DNA from: Clostridiales bacterium
GTDB lineage: Bacteria; Bacillota; Clostridia; Lachnospirales; JAQSXR01
Length of the DNA stretch: 64,000 nucleotides
Direction of reading: 5' to 3'
Assembly: GCA_029256575.1 (NCBI GenBank)
Contig: JAQSXR010000021.1
Span: forward strand, 17,125-81,124
A program made the translations under genes and the position numbers. Shown piece by piece: positions 42,233-52,421 of the stretch. The notes beneath the pieces are model-generated. The model was given only the letters and a program-made list of their open reading frames with translations, was not told the origin of the DNA and ran no database searches. Position 1 is the stretch's first letter. The number at the start of each line of letters is the position of its first letter.

Positions 42233-42931
42233 TTACCATGGGTTACTTTTGCTAAGCCAGCCATTATCTCCCCAATGGTTTTTATCAACTGGGTTCCAAT
42301 CATTAGATTTTTGGTTTAATCTCATAATTCTAAACATAAATTTCGTTTTAATTCCTGGTTTTGTATTACAAATATGCTTGCTTATTTTTGAAGCTAGCTT
42401 GGTAACTTCTTTTTCTATCGCCAATTTCTTTTCTGGTTTTACCGTTTGCCAGCTCAAAGCCCCAACCGTTTTACCATAATTATAAATTCTTGGTACTCCC
42501 CAAAAAAACAGATTGTTTTTCAATGTTTTATTAACTTGTTTCGTTCCGGCACCTGCAGCAGTAGATATTACCAATCCAACCTTGCCGAACATCTTAGGAT
42601 GAGGACGATGAGGCATCCAACGGTATCCCATATGGTCGAGGAAGGTCTTAAGTTGCCCACTCATTCCATAAACATAGCAAGGGGAATCTAGAATTACCAG
42701 ATCTGATTCTTCAATGGCCTTTGCAATTGGTTGAACTGTGCTGGCATGAGGACATTTATCTTCACCTTTTACAAAACAATTAAAACAACCAACACAGAAG
42801 GTAGGACCATCAGCTGGAAGAAAAAATTCTTTGATTTCTGTTGAATCAGTACTAAGTTTATCTAAAAAAAGTTTTGTAATATTATATGTACTTCCTTTAT
42901 GCATTTGACCATGTAAAACAACAATATTCAT
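42233..42931 (-). CDS. Flavodoxin/NADPH-dependent FMN reductase family protein
   Basis: VVLHGQMHKGSTYNITKLFLDKL; CVGCFNCFVKGEDKCPH; SPCYVYGMSGQLKTFLDH. Confidence 0.88.
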   Translation of the reverse strand: MNIVVLHGQMHKGSTYNITKLFLDKLSTDSTEIKEFFLPADGPTFCVGCFNCFVKGEDKCPHASTVQPIAKAIEESDLVILDSPCYVYGMSGQLKTFLDHMGYRWMPHRPHPKMFGKVGLVISTAAGAGTKQVNKTLKNNLFFWGVPRIYNYGKTVGALSWQTVKPEKKLAIEKEVTKLASKISKHICNTKPGIKTKFMFRIMRLNQKSNDWNPVDKNHWGDNGWLSKSNPW

Positions 42932-42966
42932 ATATGAAACCCTTTCGACTAATTTGCTCTTTATTA

Positions 42967-43752
42967 TTATTTACGCCCAATAACTAGACCATGATTGCTC
43001 GCACCTAATATGCTTTTTTCTCTACATACTGAATAATGGTAGTCACACCATATTCTAAACTCTTCTTCACTCATTCGATCAATCTTATCCCTTAAAATCT
43101 TAGACAATCCATCGGTAGCTAGATGATCAATGATTGTAAGGTTATATCTTTGGAAATCCGCCTCAGTTTCTTCTGGAGTGGAGTAATAGGAATCAGTCCA
43201 AAAACTTGTTGAATCACCTTTCTTCATAACTCCAGTTTCTACTAATGTTTTTGCTAAATCCTTATTTAAAAATTTACCATAGCTAGTTACAACATATGGG
43301 AATACATAAAATCTATTAATATACGAAGTAACAAGGATACCGCCTTTTTTTAGAACTCTGATACACTCTGATAAACACTTGTCACGCATTGTTTTTTCTG
43401 TTAAATGATAAATAGGACCCATGCATAATACAATATCAAAAATAGCGTCATCAAATCTACTTAAATCAGTTGCATCATTTACACCGATTTCCATCGTGTA
43501 GTCCTTGCTTTTAAGCTTTTCTTCAATAAAGTCAATATGACGAGGGGTAATATCTAGGGCAGTTACGCCATAACCTCTATCTGCATAATAAAATGCATAG
43601 TTACCTGTTCCAGAAGCACAATCTAATATTTTTGCCTTTTCCGGTAAGACCGCATCTAAGGCTTTAACTGTCGTTACAAACTCAATCTTCTTTACTTTAT
43701 TAATTGTCAACTTATTATCTTCTTGGTAGTAACCTTCAACAACATTTTTCAT
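42967..43752 (-). CDS. Class I SAM-dependent methyltransferase
   Basis: KILDCASGTGNYAFYYADRGYGVTALDITPRHI; start at 43752 after aggaatt. Confidence 0.88.
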   Translation of the reverse strand: MKNVVEGYYQEDNKLTINKVKKIEFVTTVKALDAVLPEKAKILDCASGTGNYAFYYADRGYGVTALDITPRHIDFIEEKLKSKDYTMEIGVNDATDLSRFDDAIFDIVLCMGPIYHLTEKTMRDKCLSECIRVLKKGGILVTSYINRFYVFPYVVTSYGKFLNKDLAKTLVETGVMKKGDSTSFWTDSYYSTPEETEADFQRYNLTIIDHLATDGLSKILRDKIDRMSEEEFRIWCDYHYSVCREKSILGASNHGLVIGRK

Positions 43753-43962
43753 GTTAATTCCTCCTTTGAATAAAATTATTGTATTATAAATAAACAAAAC
43801 TTGAATTAGAGATGAGTTAGATATGTGAACCTATATTAAGTTTGTTATAAATGTTCTTAAGAACCTTTAAAATCTATATTTCTTTGTATATTAAGTATAC
43901 TATTTTATTGATATTTTATCTACTCTTTACCAGATAATCATGAAAATTTTGTATAAAAATAG

Positions 43963-43990
43963 GGCATCATAAGATGCCCTATTTTGTGTA
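43963..43990. terminator. Hairpin terminator
   Basis: aatagggcatcataagatgccctatttt. Confidence 0.75.
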
Positions 43991-44015
43991 AAATCATAAA
44001 TGCTTAGTTGATAAT

Positions 44016-44106
44016 AAAACTATATTTTATAGTTAATATAAAACTATATTTTATAGTTAATATTATTTCATAATTAATATTAAGATCGTATTTTATAGTT
44101 AATATT
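44016..44106. repeat. Short palindromic tandem repeat (24 nt: 2 exact and about 2 degraded)
   Basis: aaaactatattttatagttaatat at 44016-44039 and 44040-44063. Confidence 0.85.
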
Positions 44107-44134
44107 TTTATAACATAAATCTTTAATTAACAAT

Positions 44135-44533
44135 CTACTCCATCCCCAACATAAGTGCTTTACTTATAGCACTTTTAATATTCTCACTGGAAACTGTAGC
44201 ACCACTAATAGCATCAACATCATATGAATTTTCTGCTATTACCTTGTCAATGATTTTCTCAGCTTTACTACCAAGTCCATTATCGTGCGTTATAATATTA
44301 ATATCGGTAATTTGATTATTTTGTACTGTAACTTCTAATTTTACTTTTACAATTCCTGTTTCAGACTCCCCAATAAAAGTACCATCACTAACATTTGTCA
44401 TGTCGATTTCTTCAAATACTAAATTAGCCATTTTAGATTTTTGATCAATACTTAATATTATTATCGTTACACCCAAGCATGCAAACACTATAAGAATGAC
44501 ACGGATAACTATTTTCAAAACTTTATTTTTCAT
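44135..44533 (-). CDS. FMN-binding domain protein
   Basis: DGTFIGESETGIVKVKLEVTVQNNQITDINIITHDNG; DAISGATVSSENIKSAI. Confidence 0.87.
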   Translation of the reverse strand: MKNKVLKIVIRVILIVFACLGVTIIILSIDQKSKMANLVFEEIDMTNVSDGTFIGESETGIVKVKLEVTVQNNQITDINIITHDNGLGSKAEKIIDKVIAENSYDVDAISGATVSSENIKSAISKALMLGME

Positions 44534-44812
44534 AAAAAAAGATTCTCCTTATCGTAGATATATATTTAGCTACGTTCGTATTATAAGTAACAAGTTACCA
44601 TTTGTCAAGAAAAAATAGAAATATTTGGATTATATTAGCAAGTTAGGCAAATAATTAAGAAAAACGTATAGAAATAGTGATTTAGTTTAGAGCACTTGCT
44701 TGCTTTCTCTTGGTATGATAAACTTATGAGTAACCGTAAGGGACTATTAAATTTAATAATGATTGTCGTAATTGACATAGAGGATAGGAAAGTTAGAAAG
44801 TTGGAGTTACGT

Positions 44813-45514
44813 ATGAAGGAATATGTTTGTGTAGATTTAGAAACTACGGGATTAAGCCCAAAGGAAAACGAAATAATAGAGATAGGTGCTGTTAGAGTTA
44901 TTAATAACGAAGTGGTAGAAGTTTTTAGCGAACTTATTAGACCAAGTGTAAGTATACCTTCACGGATAACAATGATAACTGGTATTAGCAATAGCATGGT
45001 AAAAAATAAAGACGATATTACAAAGGTTCTCCCGAGATTTATAAAGTTTTTGGGAGGATTGCCAATAATTGCACACAATATAAACTTTGATTATGGGTTT
45101 TTACTTGAAAAGGCATCAAAACAAAAAATTACCTTGGATTGTATGGGAGTAGATACCTTGCGAATTGCAAGAGGTTTGATGCAAGAGCTTTCGTCAAAAT
45201 CATTGGCTTCCTTGTGTGAACATTATAATGTTATTAATGCGAATGCACATAGAGCATCGGATGATGCAATCGCCACCGTAAAGATTTTTGAATGTATGAA
45301 GAAAGACTATATTGAGGATTATCCAGAAATGTTTGCACCAAGACAGATTGGATATAAAGTGAAAAAGATACAATCTGTAACGAGTAATCAAAAAGAACAA
45401 TTAGCTAGTTTACTTAATAAACATCAAATAAAGATTGCGGTAACGCTTGAGGAAGTTGATAGGCCAATTGCATCGAAATTAATAAACTATATTACACAAT
45501 ACTATGAAAGGTAA
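44813..45514 (+). CDS. 3'-5' exonuclease (DnaQ/PolC epsilon-like)
   Basis: YVCVDLETTGLSPKENEIIEIGAV; HNINFDYGFL; HRASDDAIATVKIF. Confidence 0.9.
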   Translation: MKEYVCVDLETTGLSPKENEIIEIGAVRVINNEVVEVFSELIRPSVSIPSRITMITGISNSMVKNKDDITKVLPRFIKFLGGLPIIAHNINFDYGFLLEKASKQKITLDCMGVDTLRIARGLMQELSSKSLASLCEHYNVINANAHRASDDAIATVKIFECMKKDYIEDYPEMFAPRQIGYKVKKIQSVTSNQKEQLASLLNKHQIKIAVTLEEVDRPIASKLINYITQYYER

Positions 45515-45531
45515 TAAAAAGTGGTGATGAA

Positions 45532-46266
45532 GTGGTAAATATTAGATTAGACATAAGTTATGATGGAACAAAATATCTTGGATGGCAGAGATTAGGGGAT
45601 TCTGAGCTGACTATACAAAACAAAATAGAAAAAGTACTAGAAAGATTAGTTGAGCATGAAGTTGAGATAATTGGGTCTGGTAGAACGGATGCGGGTGTAC
45701 ATGCTAGGATGCAGGTTGCAAATGTGCATTTAGATACAGATAAGAACTGTAAGACAATAAAAGAATATTTAAATAAATATTTACCTGAAGATATTAGTGT
45801 TACTTCAGTAATTGAAGTTGATGAACGTTTTCACGCAAGATTTGATGTGGTTGATAAGACATATTTATATCGATTATGGATGAATGAAAACAAACCAATA
45901 TTTGAACGTAAATACGTAACGGAAATAGCTGAAAAACTTAATGTAAATAAGATGATAGTAGCTGCAAAGTTACTAGAAGGAACGCATGATTTTAAAGCAT
46001 TTTCAAGTAAGAGTACAAAGAAATCAACAATTCGAACAATAAATAAAATTACAATAGAAGAGAAGGAAAATGAAATTCACATTTATGTAAATGCGAATGG
46101 ATTTTTATATAATATGGTTCGAAATATAGTTGGAACACTCCTTGAAGTAGGACAAAATAAAAGAGAAGTTAGTACGATAAATGAAATAATAAATAAAAAA
46201 GATAGAAAGTTAGCCGGAGAACGTGCTCCAGCTAAGGGAGTTACATTATATAACGTGAATTATTAA
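45532..46266 (+). CDS. truA: tRNA pseudouridine synthase A
   Basis: DISYDGTKYLGWQ; GSGRTDAGVHARMQVANV; NGFLYNMVRNIVGTLLEVG. Confidence 0.95.
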   Translation: MVNIRLDISYDGTKYLGWQRLGDSELTIQNKIEKVLERLVEHEVEIIGSGRTDAGVHARMQVANVHLDTDKNCKTIKEYLNKYLPEDISVTSVIEVDERFHARFDVVDKTYLYRLWMNENKPIFERKYVTEIAEKLNVNKMIVAAKLLEGTHDFKAFSSKSTKKSTIRTINKITIEEKENEIHIYVNANGFLYNMVRNIVGTLLEVGQNKREVSTINEIINKKDRKLAGERAPAKGVTLYNVNY

Positions 46267-46325
46267 ATTTAAGTAGTAGTAGAAATTGATGTAATAGCGA
46301 GCTGTAATGGCGAGAGACAGCTGTA

Positions 46326-46412
46326 AAATAAACCCACTCATACTGATCAGAACCACTAAAGGTTAGATTTTATCTAACCTTTGAGTTGCTTATCAATACG
46401 GGTGGGCTATTT
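46326..46412. terminator. 87-nt foldback hairpin between convergent genes
   Basis: Apical stem aaaggttaga-tttta-tctaaccttt inside imperfect arms ending aaataaaccc../..gggctattt. Confidence 0.7.
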
Positions 46413-46422
46413 ACTGCATACT

Positions 46423-47022
46423 TTATAGATAAGAATTTAGTATTTCGATAATTTTATCCTTTTTAATAGAATTAAGAGTACTAACTTTATTTGATAATTC
46501 TGTAATTTTACTTGTGTCACCTCGGTTGCTATAAATAAGAGCTAGGGTTCTATAGGTCTCAGAGATGTCACTACTATAGAATACTTCTAATTCAAATACT
46601 GCAGTGGCCTCAGTTGTTAGTTCAAGCACTTGAAGACGTTTTCCTAATTGATGAAGCACCTGAATTAATTTGATGTAATTACCTTCGCAATTCATTAAGT
46701 ATTGAAGATTATTATATCCATATTCAAGTTTTAAATCGGTATTTGTCTTACCATGTAGGTTCAATATCTTGCTATTACTGAGTTCAGAAAGTACTGATAA
46801 ATAACGGACGATACCGGTATCGTTATTTTCAATAATAGGTAGATTTTTATAATCAAATAGTATATAATCTAAATCAGTAAGTTCCTTTTTACGAGTTGTG
46901 TTTGCTTTATTTTCTTTTTCCCAAAAAGCTTCACTAGCTGAGCTATTCATTGAGGCTGCTTTCTTGCTCTTTACAAGGGCGAGTACGGTAAGAATTATAA
47001 ATCCAATAAGAATATATGGCAT
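46423..47022 (-). CDS. Hypothetical membrane-anchored protein
   Basis: N-terminal TM and helical, TPR-like region. Confidence 0.55.
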   Translation of the reverse strand: MPYILIGFIILTVLALVKSKKAASMNSSASEAFWEKENKANTTRKKELTDLDYILFDYKNLPIIENNDTGIVRYLSVLSELSNSKILNLHGKTNTDLKLEYGYNNLQYLMNCEGNYIKLIQVLHQLGKRLQVLELTTEATAVFELEVFYSSDISETYRTLALIYSNRGDTSKITELSNKVSTLNSIKKDKIIEILNSYL

Positions 47023-47061
47023 AATAATTAACTCCTTTTATCATAGAATGAGGTGAAAAAC

Positions 47062-47172
47062 ATGTTTGGAAAAAAAGGTAAAAGAATGATGGCAACTATA
47101 ATTGTAATATTACTAGTTGTGTCAATGTTAGTAGGATTGGTGGTACCAATAATGCAAGCAATCGCTAAATAA
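47062..47172 (+). CDS. 36-aa single-TM small protein (absent from ORF track)
   Basis: MFGKKGKRMMATIIVILLVVSMLVGLVVPIMQAIAK; RBS gaggtg. Confidence 0.65.
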   Translation: MFGKKGKRMMATIIVILLVVSMLVGLVVPIMQAIAK

Positions 47173-47237
47173 TTAATATATTAATTGTACAATAACAAAC
47201 AACGAAAGTAAAACAAAAACTACTAGGAGGACTAGAA

Positions 47238-48971
47238 ATGATAAAAGAAGCGATATTTCATAAGATGGATAAGGAATATTGTTATGCTCTAGAAGCAGGC
47301 AAATTCTTATTGAAGGTTAGAACGAAGAGAGATGATATGCATATAGTTAATTTGAAGTATACGGATAAATATGCATTTTCTCGTGATGTGGTAGGAATAT
47401 TCAGCCAAGAAATGACTAAAGTAGCAACGGACCGTTTATTTGATTATTATGAAACAGTAATAGATATTGATATGATATGCTTAAGATATTATTTTGAGTT
47501 TATTGGTAAAGATAAAGAAGTTACATATTACGGGGCATATGAATTTTATAGTCAAGATGATAAATTTACTTGCGATAATATGTTTGATGCTTCACAACAA
47601 GTTAGAGAAGAAGAGATTTTTGAGACGCCAGAATGGGCAAGAGGCGCTGTTGTATATCAAATATTCCCTGAGAGATTTGCAAGAGGAAGTAAAAGAGAAG
47701 CAAAGGATTATGACGATTGGAATATGGCACCAATGGAATATAATTCAAAACTTGGAGGTAGCCTAAGAGGAATAACAGAGAATATGTCTCATATTAAAGA
47801 ATTAGGAGTAGATGTTATCTATACAACACCTATATTTAGCGCACCTAGTAATCACAAATATGATACAGAAGACTACAAAAAAATAGATCCTGAATTCGGA
47901 ACGGAAGAAGATTTTAAAGTTTTAGTTGAAGAAGCACATCAAAAAGGGCTAAAAGTAATCCTTGATGGCGTTTTTAACCACTCAGGTACGTCATTTTTAC
48001 CATTTAAAGATATAATGGAAAAGGGTCAGGAATCAAAATATTGGGATTGGTATTATATTAAAGATTTCCCACTTAAAATGACTAGGGGAGAGAAACCAAA
48101 TTTCCATTCGTTTGCATATTATTATGGAATGCCAAAATTAAACACAGCTAATCCAGAAGTTAGAGAATATATCTTCAGTGTGGTAGATTATTGGATGAAT
48201 GAATTTGGCGTAGATGGTTGGAGACTTGATGTTTCTGATGAAGTTAGCCATGATTTCTGGAGAGAATTTAGAAAACGTGTTAGAAAAAATAACAAAGATT
48301 CGATTATTATAGGTGAAGTATGGTATGAGTCTTCACCATGGTTACTTGGAGATGAATATGATTCCGTTATGAATTATTTATTTAGAAATCCAGTAAGAGA
48401 TTGGATCGCTGAAAGTAAAATAAGTGTATCAGATTTTGCGGATCAAATGGGTGCCATTAGAGGTAGATACCACATTAGAGCTCATGAAGTGTTATGGAAT
48501 TTAATTGATAGTCATGATGCACCTAGATTCTTACATTTTGCAAATGAAGATAAGCGAAAACTTAAGTTAGCAGCACTTCTTCAAATGACTATGACTGGAA
48601 TGCCAATGGTTTATTATGGGGATGAATACGCAATGACAGGAGCGAATGATCCGGATTGCAGACGCGGAATGGTTTGGGATGAAGAAAAGCAAGATAAAGA
48701 TATGTTTGAATATTACAAAAAAATTATTGCATTAAGAAAAGATTCTGATGCTCTTAAAAAGGGTGAACGTATTGATGTTATAGTAGATGACAACAATGAA
48801 TTGTATGCATTTAAGAAGATTTCTGGAGAAGAGGAATTATTGGTTATCATTAATGCAAACAATTCAGCAGTTGAATGTGATCTTCATGTTGGTAAAACAG
48901 ATCTTATTACGAACACAATTTATCAAGGAATTATGCCATCAAAATCAGGGGTAATTTTAAAGATTAAATAA
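47238..48971 (+). CDS. Alpha-glycosidase, GH13 (neopullulanase-like)
   Basis: VDVIYTTPIFSAPSNHKYDTEDY; DGVFNHSG; DGWRLDVSDEV; GEVWYES; LIDSHDAPR. Confidence 0.93.
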   Translation: MIKEAIFHKMDKEYCYALEAGKFLLKVRTKRDDMHIVNLKYTDKYAFSRDVVGIFSQEMTKVATDRLFDYYETVIDIDMICLRYYFEFIGKDKEVTYYGAYEFYSQDDKFTCDNMFDASQQVREEEIFETPEWARGAVVYQIFPERFARGSKREAKDYDDWNMAPMEYNSKLGGSLRGITENMSHIKELGVDVIYTTPIFSAPSNHKYDTEDYKKIDPEFGTEEDFKVLVEEAHQKGLKVILDGVFNHSGTSFLPFKDIMEKGQESKYWDWYYIKDFPLKMTRGEKPNFHSFAYYYGMPKLNTANPEVREYIFSVVDYWMNEFGVDGWRLDVSDEVSHDFWREFRKRVRKNNKDSIIIGEVWYESSPWLLGDEYDSVMNYLFRNPVRDWIAESKISVSDFADQMGAIRGRYHIRAHEVLWNLIDSHDAPRFLHFANEDKRKLKLAALLQMTMTGMPMVYYGDEYAMTGANDPDCRRGMVWDEEKQDKDMFEYYKKIIALRKDSDALKKGERIDVIVDDNNELYAFKKISGEEELLVIINANNSAVECDLHVGKTDLITNTIYQGIMPSKSGVILKIK

Positions 48972-49038
48972 GTTTAAACATTTTTCATCGGATAAGCAAA
49001 TATATGAATAAATTGTAGATATAGTGTTAAACTACATT

Positions 49039-49072
49039 CGAAATAGCAGTCTAAATAGACTGCTATTTTAAA
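49039..49072 (+). terminator. Rho-independent terminator
   Basis: aaatagcagtctaaatagactgctatttt. Confidence 0.8.
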
Positions 49073-49093
49073 TTTCTAGAGGGGGATGTAGCG

Positions 49094-49693
49094 ATGAAAA
49101 AGGCAGCCAAAATAGTTTTAAGTATAGCAGTTATAGTTTTTGCATTATTGTCTGCATCGTACGCAGCTGTGACATTTAAAACAACTGGAAAGATGAATAA
49201 GAATGTTTATATAGCAAATATCGATGTCACTGGAAGCACGAAACAAAAGGTTTGTGCATTATTAACAAAATTATTAGAAGAAAAACAAAGCACACTGGTT
49301 GTACTAAAAACAGAAGGCTACGAGACAACGGTTAGGCTAAAAGGAACAGTAGAGAACACGAATATGATATCCCAAATTAATAGAGCATATGAACATGGAA
49401 GAAAAAAAAGCTTCGTTAATAATCTTTCTTATTGGTTTAGCATTAGAAAAGAGACTGTTAATCTAAGCCTAGAAATAAAATATAATGAATTGCAAATAGA
49501 TTCTATTTTAGAAAGTGTAAAAAATGACTTTATTAACGGAAATAAAAGTGCTATAATCAAAAGAATTAATAACTCGAACAGTAATCAATCAGATTTGACG
49601 ATTGACATAGAAGCAACAAAACAAAATATTAAAAAATATTTGTGTAATGAAACCAATAAAAAAGAAATTGAAATAGTATTGACTGGAAGCTAA
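49094..49693 (+). CDS. Membrane-anchored protein, weakly like the YoaR/VanW peptidoglycan-binding region
   Basis: N-terminal TM; NVYIANIDVTGSTKQKVCALLTKLLEEK. Confidence 0.5.
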   Translation: MKKAAKIVLSIAVIVFALLSASYAAVTFKTTGKMNKNVYIANIDVTGSTKQKVCALLTKLLEEKQSTLVVLKTEGYETTVRLKGTVENTNMISQINRAYEHGRKKSFVNNLSYWFSIRKETVNLSLEIKYNELQIDSILESVKNDFINGNKSAIIKRINNSNSNQSDLTIDIEATKQNIKKYLCNETNKKEIEIVLTGS

Positions 49694-49715
49694 AGATATA
49701 AAGGGGGGTGAAGCA

Positions 49716-50699
49716 ATGGAAATAGGCAAAATCTCAGAAAGTATTTTGAAACGATCGATTCTTAAACAAATAAGACATAGAAGAGATGAAATAATAGTTG
49801 GACCTAATGTTGGGGCTAACTGTTCAATAATAAGTTTAAAAGAAGATGAGGATTTTGTTATTACAGCAGATCCTATCACGGGTTCTGTGTTTGACATAGG
49901 GACCCTTGCTTTGCATGCCGCCGCCAATGATCTAGCCGCCAGTGGGGCCGAACCAGTTGGAATAATGTTAACCATATTATTGCCTGAAAAATTTCCAGAG
50001 GGAAGCCTTAGAGAAATCATGAAGGAAATAGAACAAGGTTGTATATTACTAAATATGGAGATTATGGGTGGACATACGGAAGTAACAAGAGCTGTAAACC
50101 AGCCAATAATCAGTGTAACAGGAATTGGTAAGGTCAAAAAAGGAAAAGTTATTAAAACATCAGGAGCAAAGATTGGGCAAGATGTTGTTGTTTCTAAGTG
50201 GGTTGGACTAGAAGGAACATCAATAATAGCTAACATAAAAGAAGATGAGCTTCTAACAAAATATACTCCAACATTTGTAGAAGAGGCAAAGAACTTAATT
50301 CAATACATATCAGTAATTGAGGAAAGTAAAATTGCATTAAATTATGAGGTAACATCGATGCATGATGTAACAGAAGGCGGTATTTATGCTGCACTTTGGG
50401 AAGTAGCAGCTGCATCAAACGTAGGAATGGAAGTGGAACTTAACAAACTTCCAATTCGATTAGAGACAGTTGAAATATGTGAGCATTTTGATTTGAATCC
50501 ATATAAACTAATCTCTAGTGGCTGTTTGGTTATGACAACGAACAAAGGTTGGGAATTAGTGAAAGAACTAGAAAGCAAAGGAATAAAGGCGACCATTGTA
50601 GGGAAAATTACAAAAGGAAAAGAACGTGTTGTCCTAAGTGAGGATGAACGAAAATATCTAGAACCAGCGAAAAGTGATGAATTATATAAAATATATTAG
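49716..50699 (+). CDS. AIR synthase-related (HypE-like) protein
   Basis: VITADPITGSVFDIGTLALHAAANDLAASGAEPVGIMLTILLPE; GGHTEVT; MHDVTEGGIYAALWEVAAAS. Confidence 0.9.
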   Translation: MEIGKISESILKRSILKQIRHRRDEIIVGPNVGANCSIISLKEDEDFVITADPITGSVFDIGTLALHAAANDLAASGAEPVGIMLTILLPEKFPEGSLREIMKEIEQGCILLNMEIMGGHTEVTRAVNQPIISVTGIGKVKKGKVIKTSGAKIGQDVVVSKWVGLEGTSIIANIKEDELLTKYTPTFVEEAKNLIQYISVIEESKIALNYEVTSMHDVTEGGIYAALWEVAAASNVGMEVELNKLPIRLETVEICEHFDLNPYKLISSGCLVMTTNKGWELVKELESKGIKATIVGKITKGKERVVLSEDERKYLEPAKSDELYKIY

Positions 50700-50718
50700 T
50701 TAGGGAGAGTGAAATCCT

Positions 50719-51201
50719 ATGAGAAATAAGATATTAAAAGCAATTGAGAACAATGCAAAGGTAGATATTAAAGATTTAGCAATTATGCTTGAAATGAATG
50801 AGGCAGATTTAGCGAATGAAATTGCTGAATGTGAAAGAGAAAAAATAATTTGTGGTTATCATACCCTTATAAACTGGGATAAGACAGAAGATGAGAAAGT
50901 AACGGCACTCATCGAAGTAAAGGTTACTCCACAACGAGGCTTAGGTTTTGACAAAATTGCAGAACGCATTTATAGATTTAGTGAGGTAAGCTCAGTATTC
51001 CTAATGAGTGGTGGTTTTGACTTAACAGTTATAGTAGAAGGCAAAACGATGAAAGAAGTAGCTTTATTCGTATCTCAAAAACTAGCTCCGCTAGAAAGCG
51101 TTTTGAGCACAGCAACTTGTTTTGTATTAAAGAAATACAAAGATGATGGTGTGATATTTGAGGAACCAAGTAAAGATGAAAGGATGTTGGTTTCACCATG
51201 A
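50719..51201 (+). CDS. Lrp/AsnC family regulator
   Basis: N-terminal HTH; RAM domain VTALIEVKVTPQRGLGFDKIAERIY. Confidence 0.9.
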   Translation: MRNKILKAIENNAKVDIKDLAIMLEMNEADLANEIAECEREKIICGYHTLINWDKTEDEKVTALIEVKVTPQRGLGFDKIAERIYRFSEVSSVFLMSGGFDLTVIVEGKTMKEVALFVSQKLAPLESVLSTATCFVLKKYKDDGVIFEEPSKDERMLVSP

Positions 51202-52367
51202 GAAACTTTTTAGCTAATAAGGTTGTAGATATACAACCATCAGGGATAAGAAAATTTTTTGATATAGTAAGTGAAATGAAAGATGCGATTTCATTAGGTG
51301 TTGGTGAACCGGATTTCGATACACCTTGGAATGTTAGAGAAGAAGGCATATTTTCTTTGGAAAAAGGAAGAACCTTTTATACTTCCAATGCTGGACTATT
51401 TGAACTAAGAGAAGAGATATGTATTTATTTAAATAGAAGATATAGTTTGAGATATGATTATCTGACAGAAACAATTGTTACAGTTGGTGGAAGTGAGGCA
51501 ATTGATATTGCATTAAGAGCAACGGTTAATCCTGGAGATGAAGTAATCATTCCACAACCATGCTATGTTTCCTATGAACCATGCACAATCCTAGCAGATG
51601 CAGTACCAGTTATACTAGATTTAAAAGCGGAAAATGATTTCAAACTTACAAAGCAAGAACTTATTGATTCAATAACAGATAAAACAAAAATTCTTATATT
51701 AGCTTTTCCAAATAACCCAACTGGAGCAACGATGAACAAGGCGGAGTTAGAGGAAATAGCGGAAGTAATTATTGAGAAAGATATTTTAGTTATTTCAGAT
51801 GAAATATATTCTGAACTTACATACAAGGGAGAACATGTATCAATTGCAAGTTTACCAGGTATGAGAGAGCGTACGATTGTTATTAATGGATTTTCTAAGT
51901 CATTTGCTATGACTGGTTGGAGATTAGGTTATGCAGTAGGACCCAAAGATATTATTGAACAAATGACTAAAATTCATCAATTTGCTATCATGTGTGCTCC
52001 AACAACGAGCCAATATGCAGCGATTGAAGCTATGCGTAACTGTGATGATGCAGTAGCTATGATGAAAGACTCGTATGATCAAAGAAGAAAATTCCTAATC
52101 CATACGTTTAGAGAGATGGGACTTGAATGCTTTGAACCTTTTGGTGCATTTTATTTATTCCCATCAATTAAATCATTAGGAATGACAAGTGATGAATTTG
52201 CCACTGAGTTATTAAAAGAACAAAAGGTTGCTGTAGTTCCAGGAACTGCTTTTGGTAATTCGGGAGAAGGGTTTATTAGAATATCTTATGCATATTCACT
52301 TGATAAATTAAAAGAAGCGACATCTCGTATTGGGGAGTTTGTTAAAACAAGAAGAGAAAAATTATAA
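51198..52367 (+). CDS. Class I/II PLP-dependent aminotransferase
   Basis: LAFPNNPTGATM; ISDEIYSELTY; GFSKSFAMTGWRLGYAVGP. Confidence 0.94.
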   Translation: MRNFLANKVVDIQPSGIRKFFDIVSEMKDAISLGVGEPDFDTPWNVREEGIFSLEKGRTFYTSNAGLFELREEICIYLNRRYSLRYDYLTETIVTVGGSEAIDIALRATVNPGDEVIIPQPCYVSYEPCTILADAVPVILDLKAENDFKLTKQELIDSITDKTKILILAFPNNPTGATMNKAELEEIAEVIIEKDILVISDEIYSELTYKGEHVSIASLPGMRERTIVINGFSKSFAMTGWRLGYAVGPKDIIEQMTKIHQFAIMCAPTTSQYAAIEAMRNCDDAVAMMKDSYDQRRKFLIHTFREMGLECFEPFGAFYLFPSIKSLGMTSDEFATELLKEQKVAVVPGTAFGNSGEGFIRISYAYSLDKLKEATSRIGEFVKTRREKL

Positions 52368-52379
52368 CACAAATAGAAA

Positions 52380-52410
52380 GGATGCCTGTTTACATAGGCA
52401 TCCTCTTATT
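52380..52410. terminator. Hairpin terminator between convergent genes
   Basis: ggatgcctgtttacataggcatcctctt. Confidence 0.75.
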
Positions 52411-52421
52411 TGCTATTTGAA

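Noticed and set aside
49589-50236. 215-aa minus-strand ORF
   Set aside because: Antisense to the well-supported AIR synthase-related gene.
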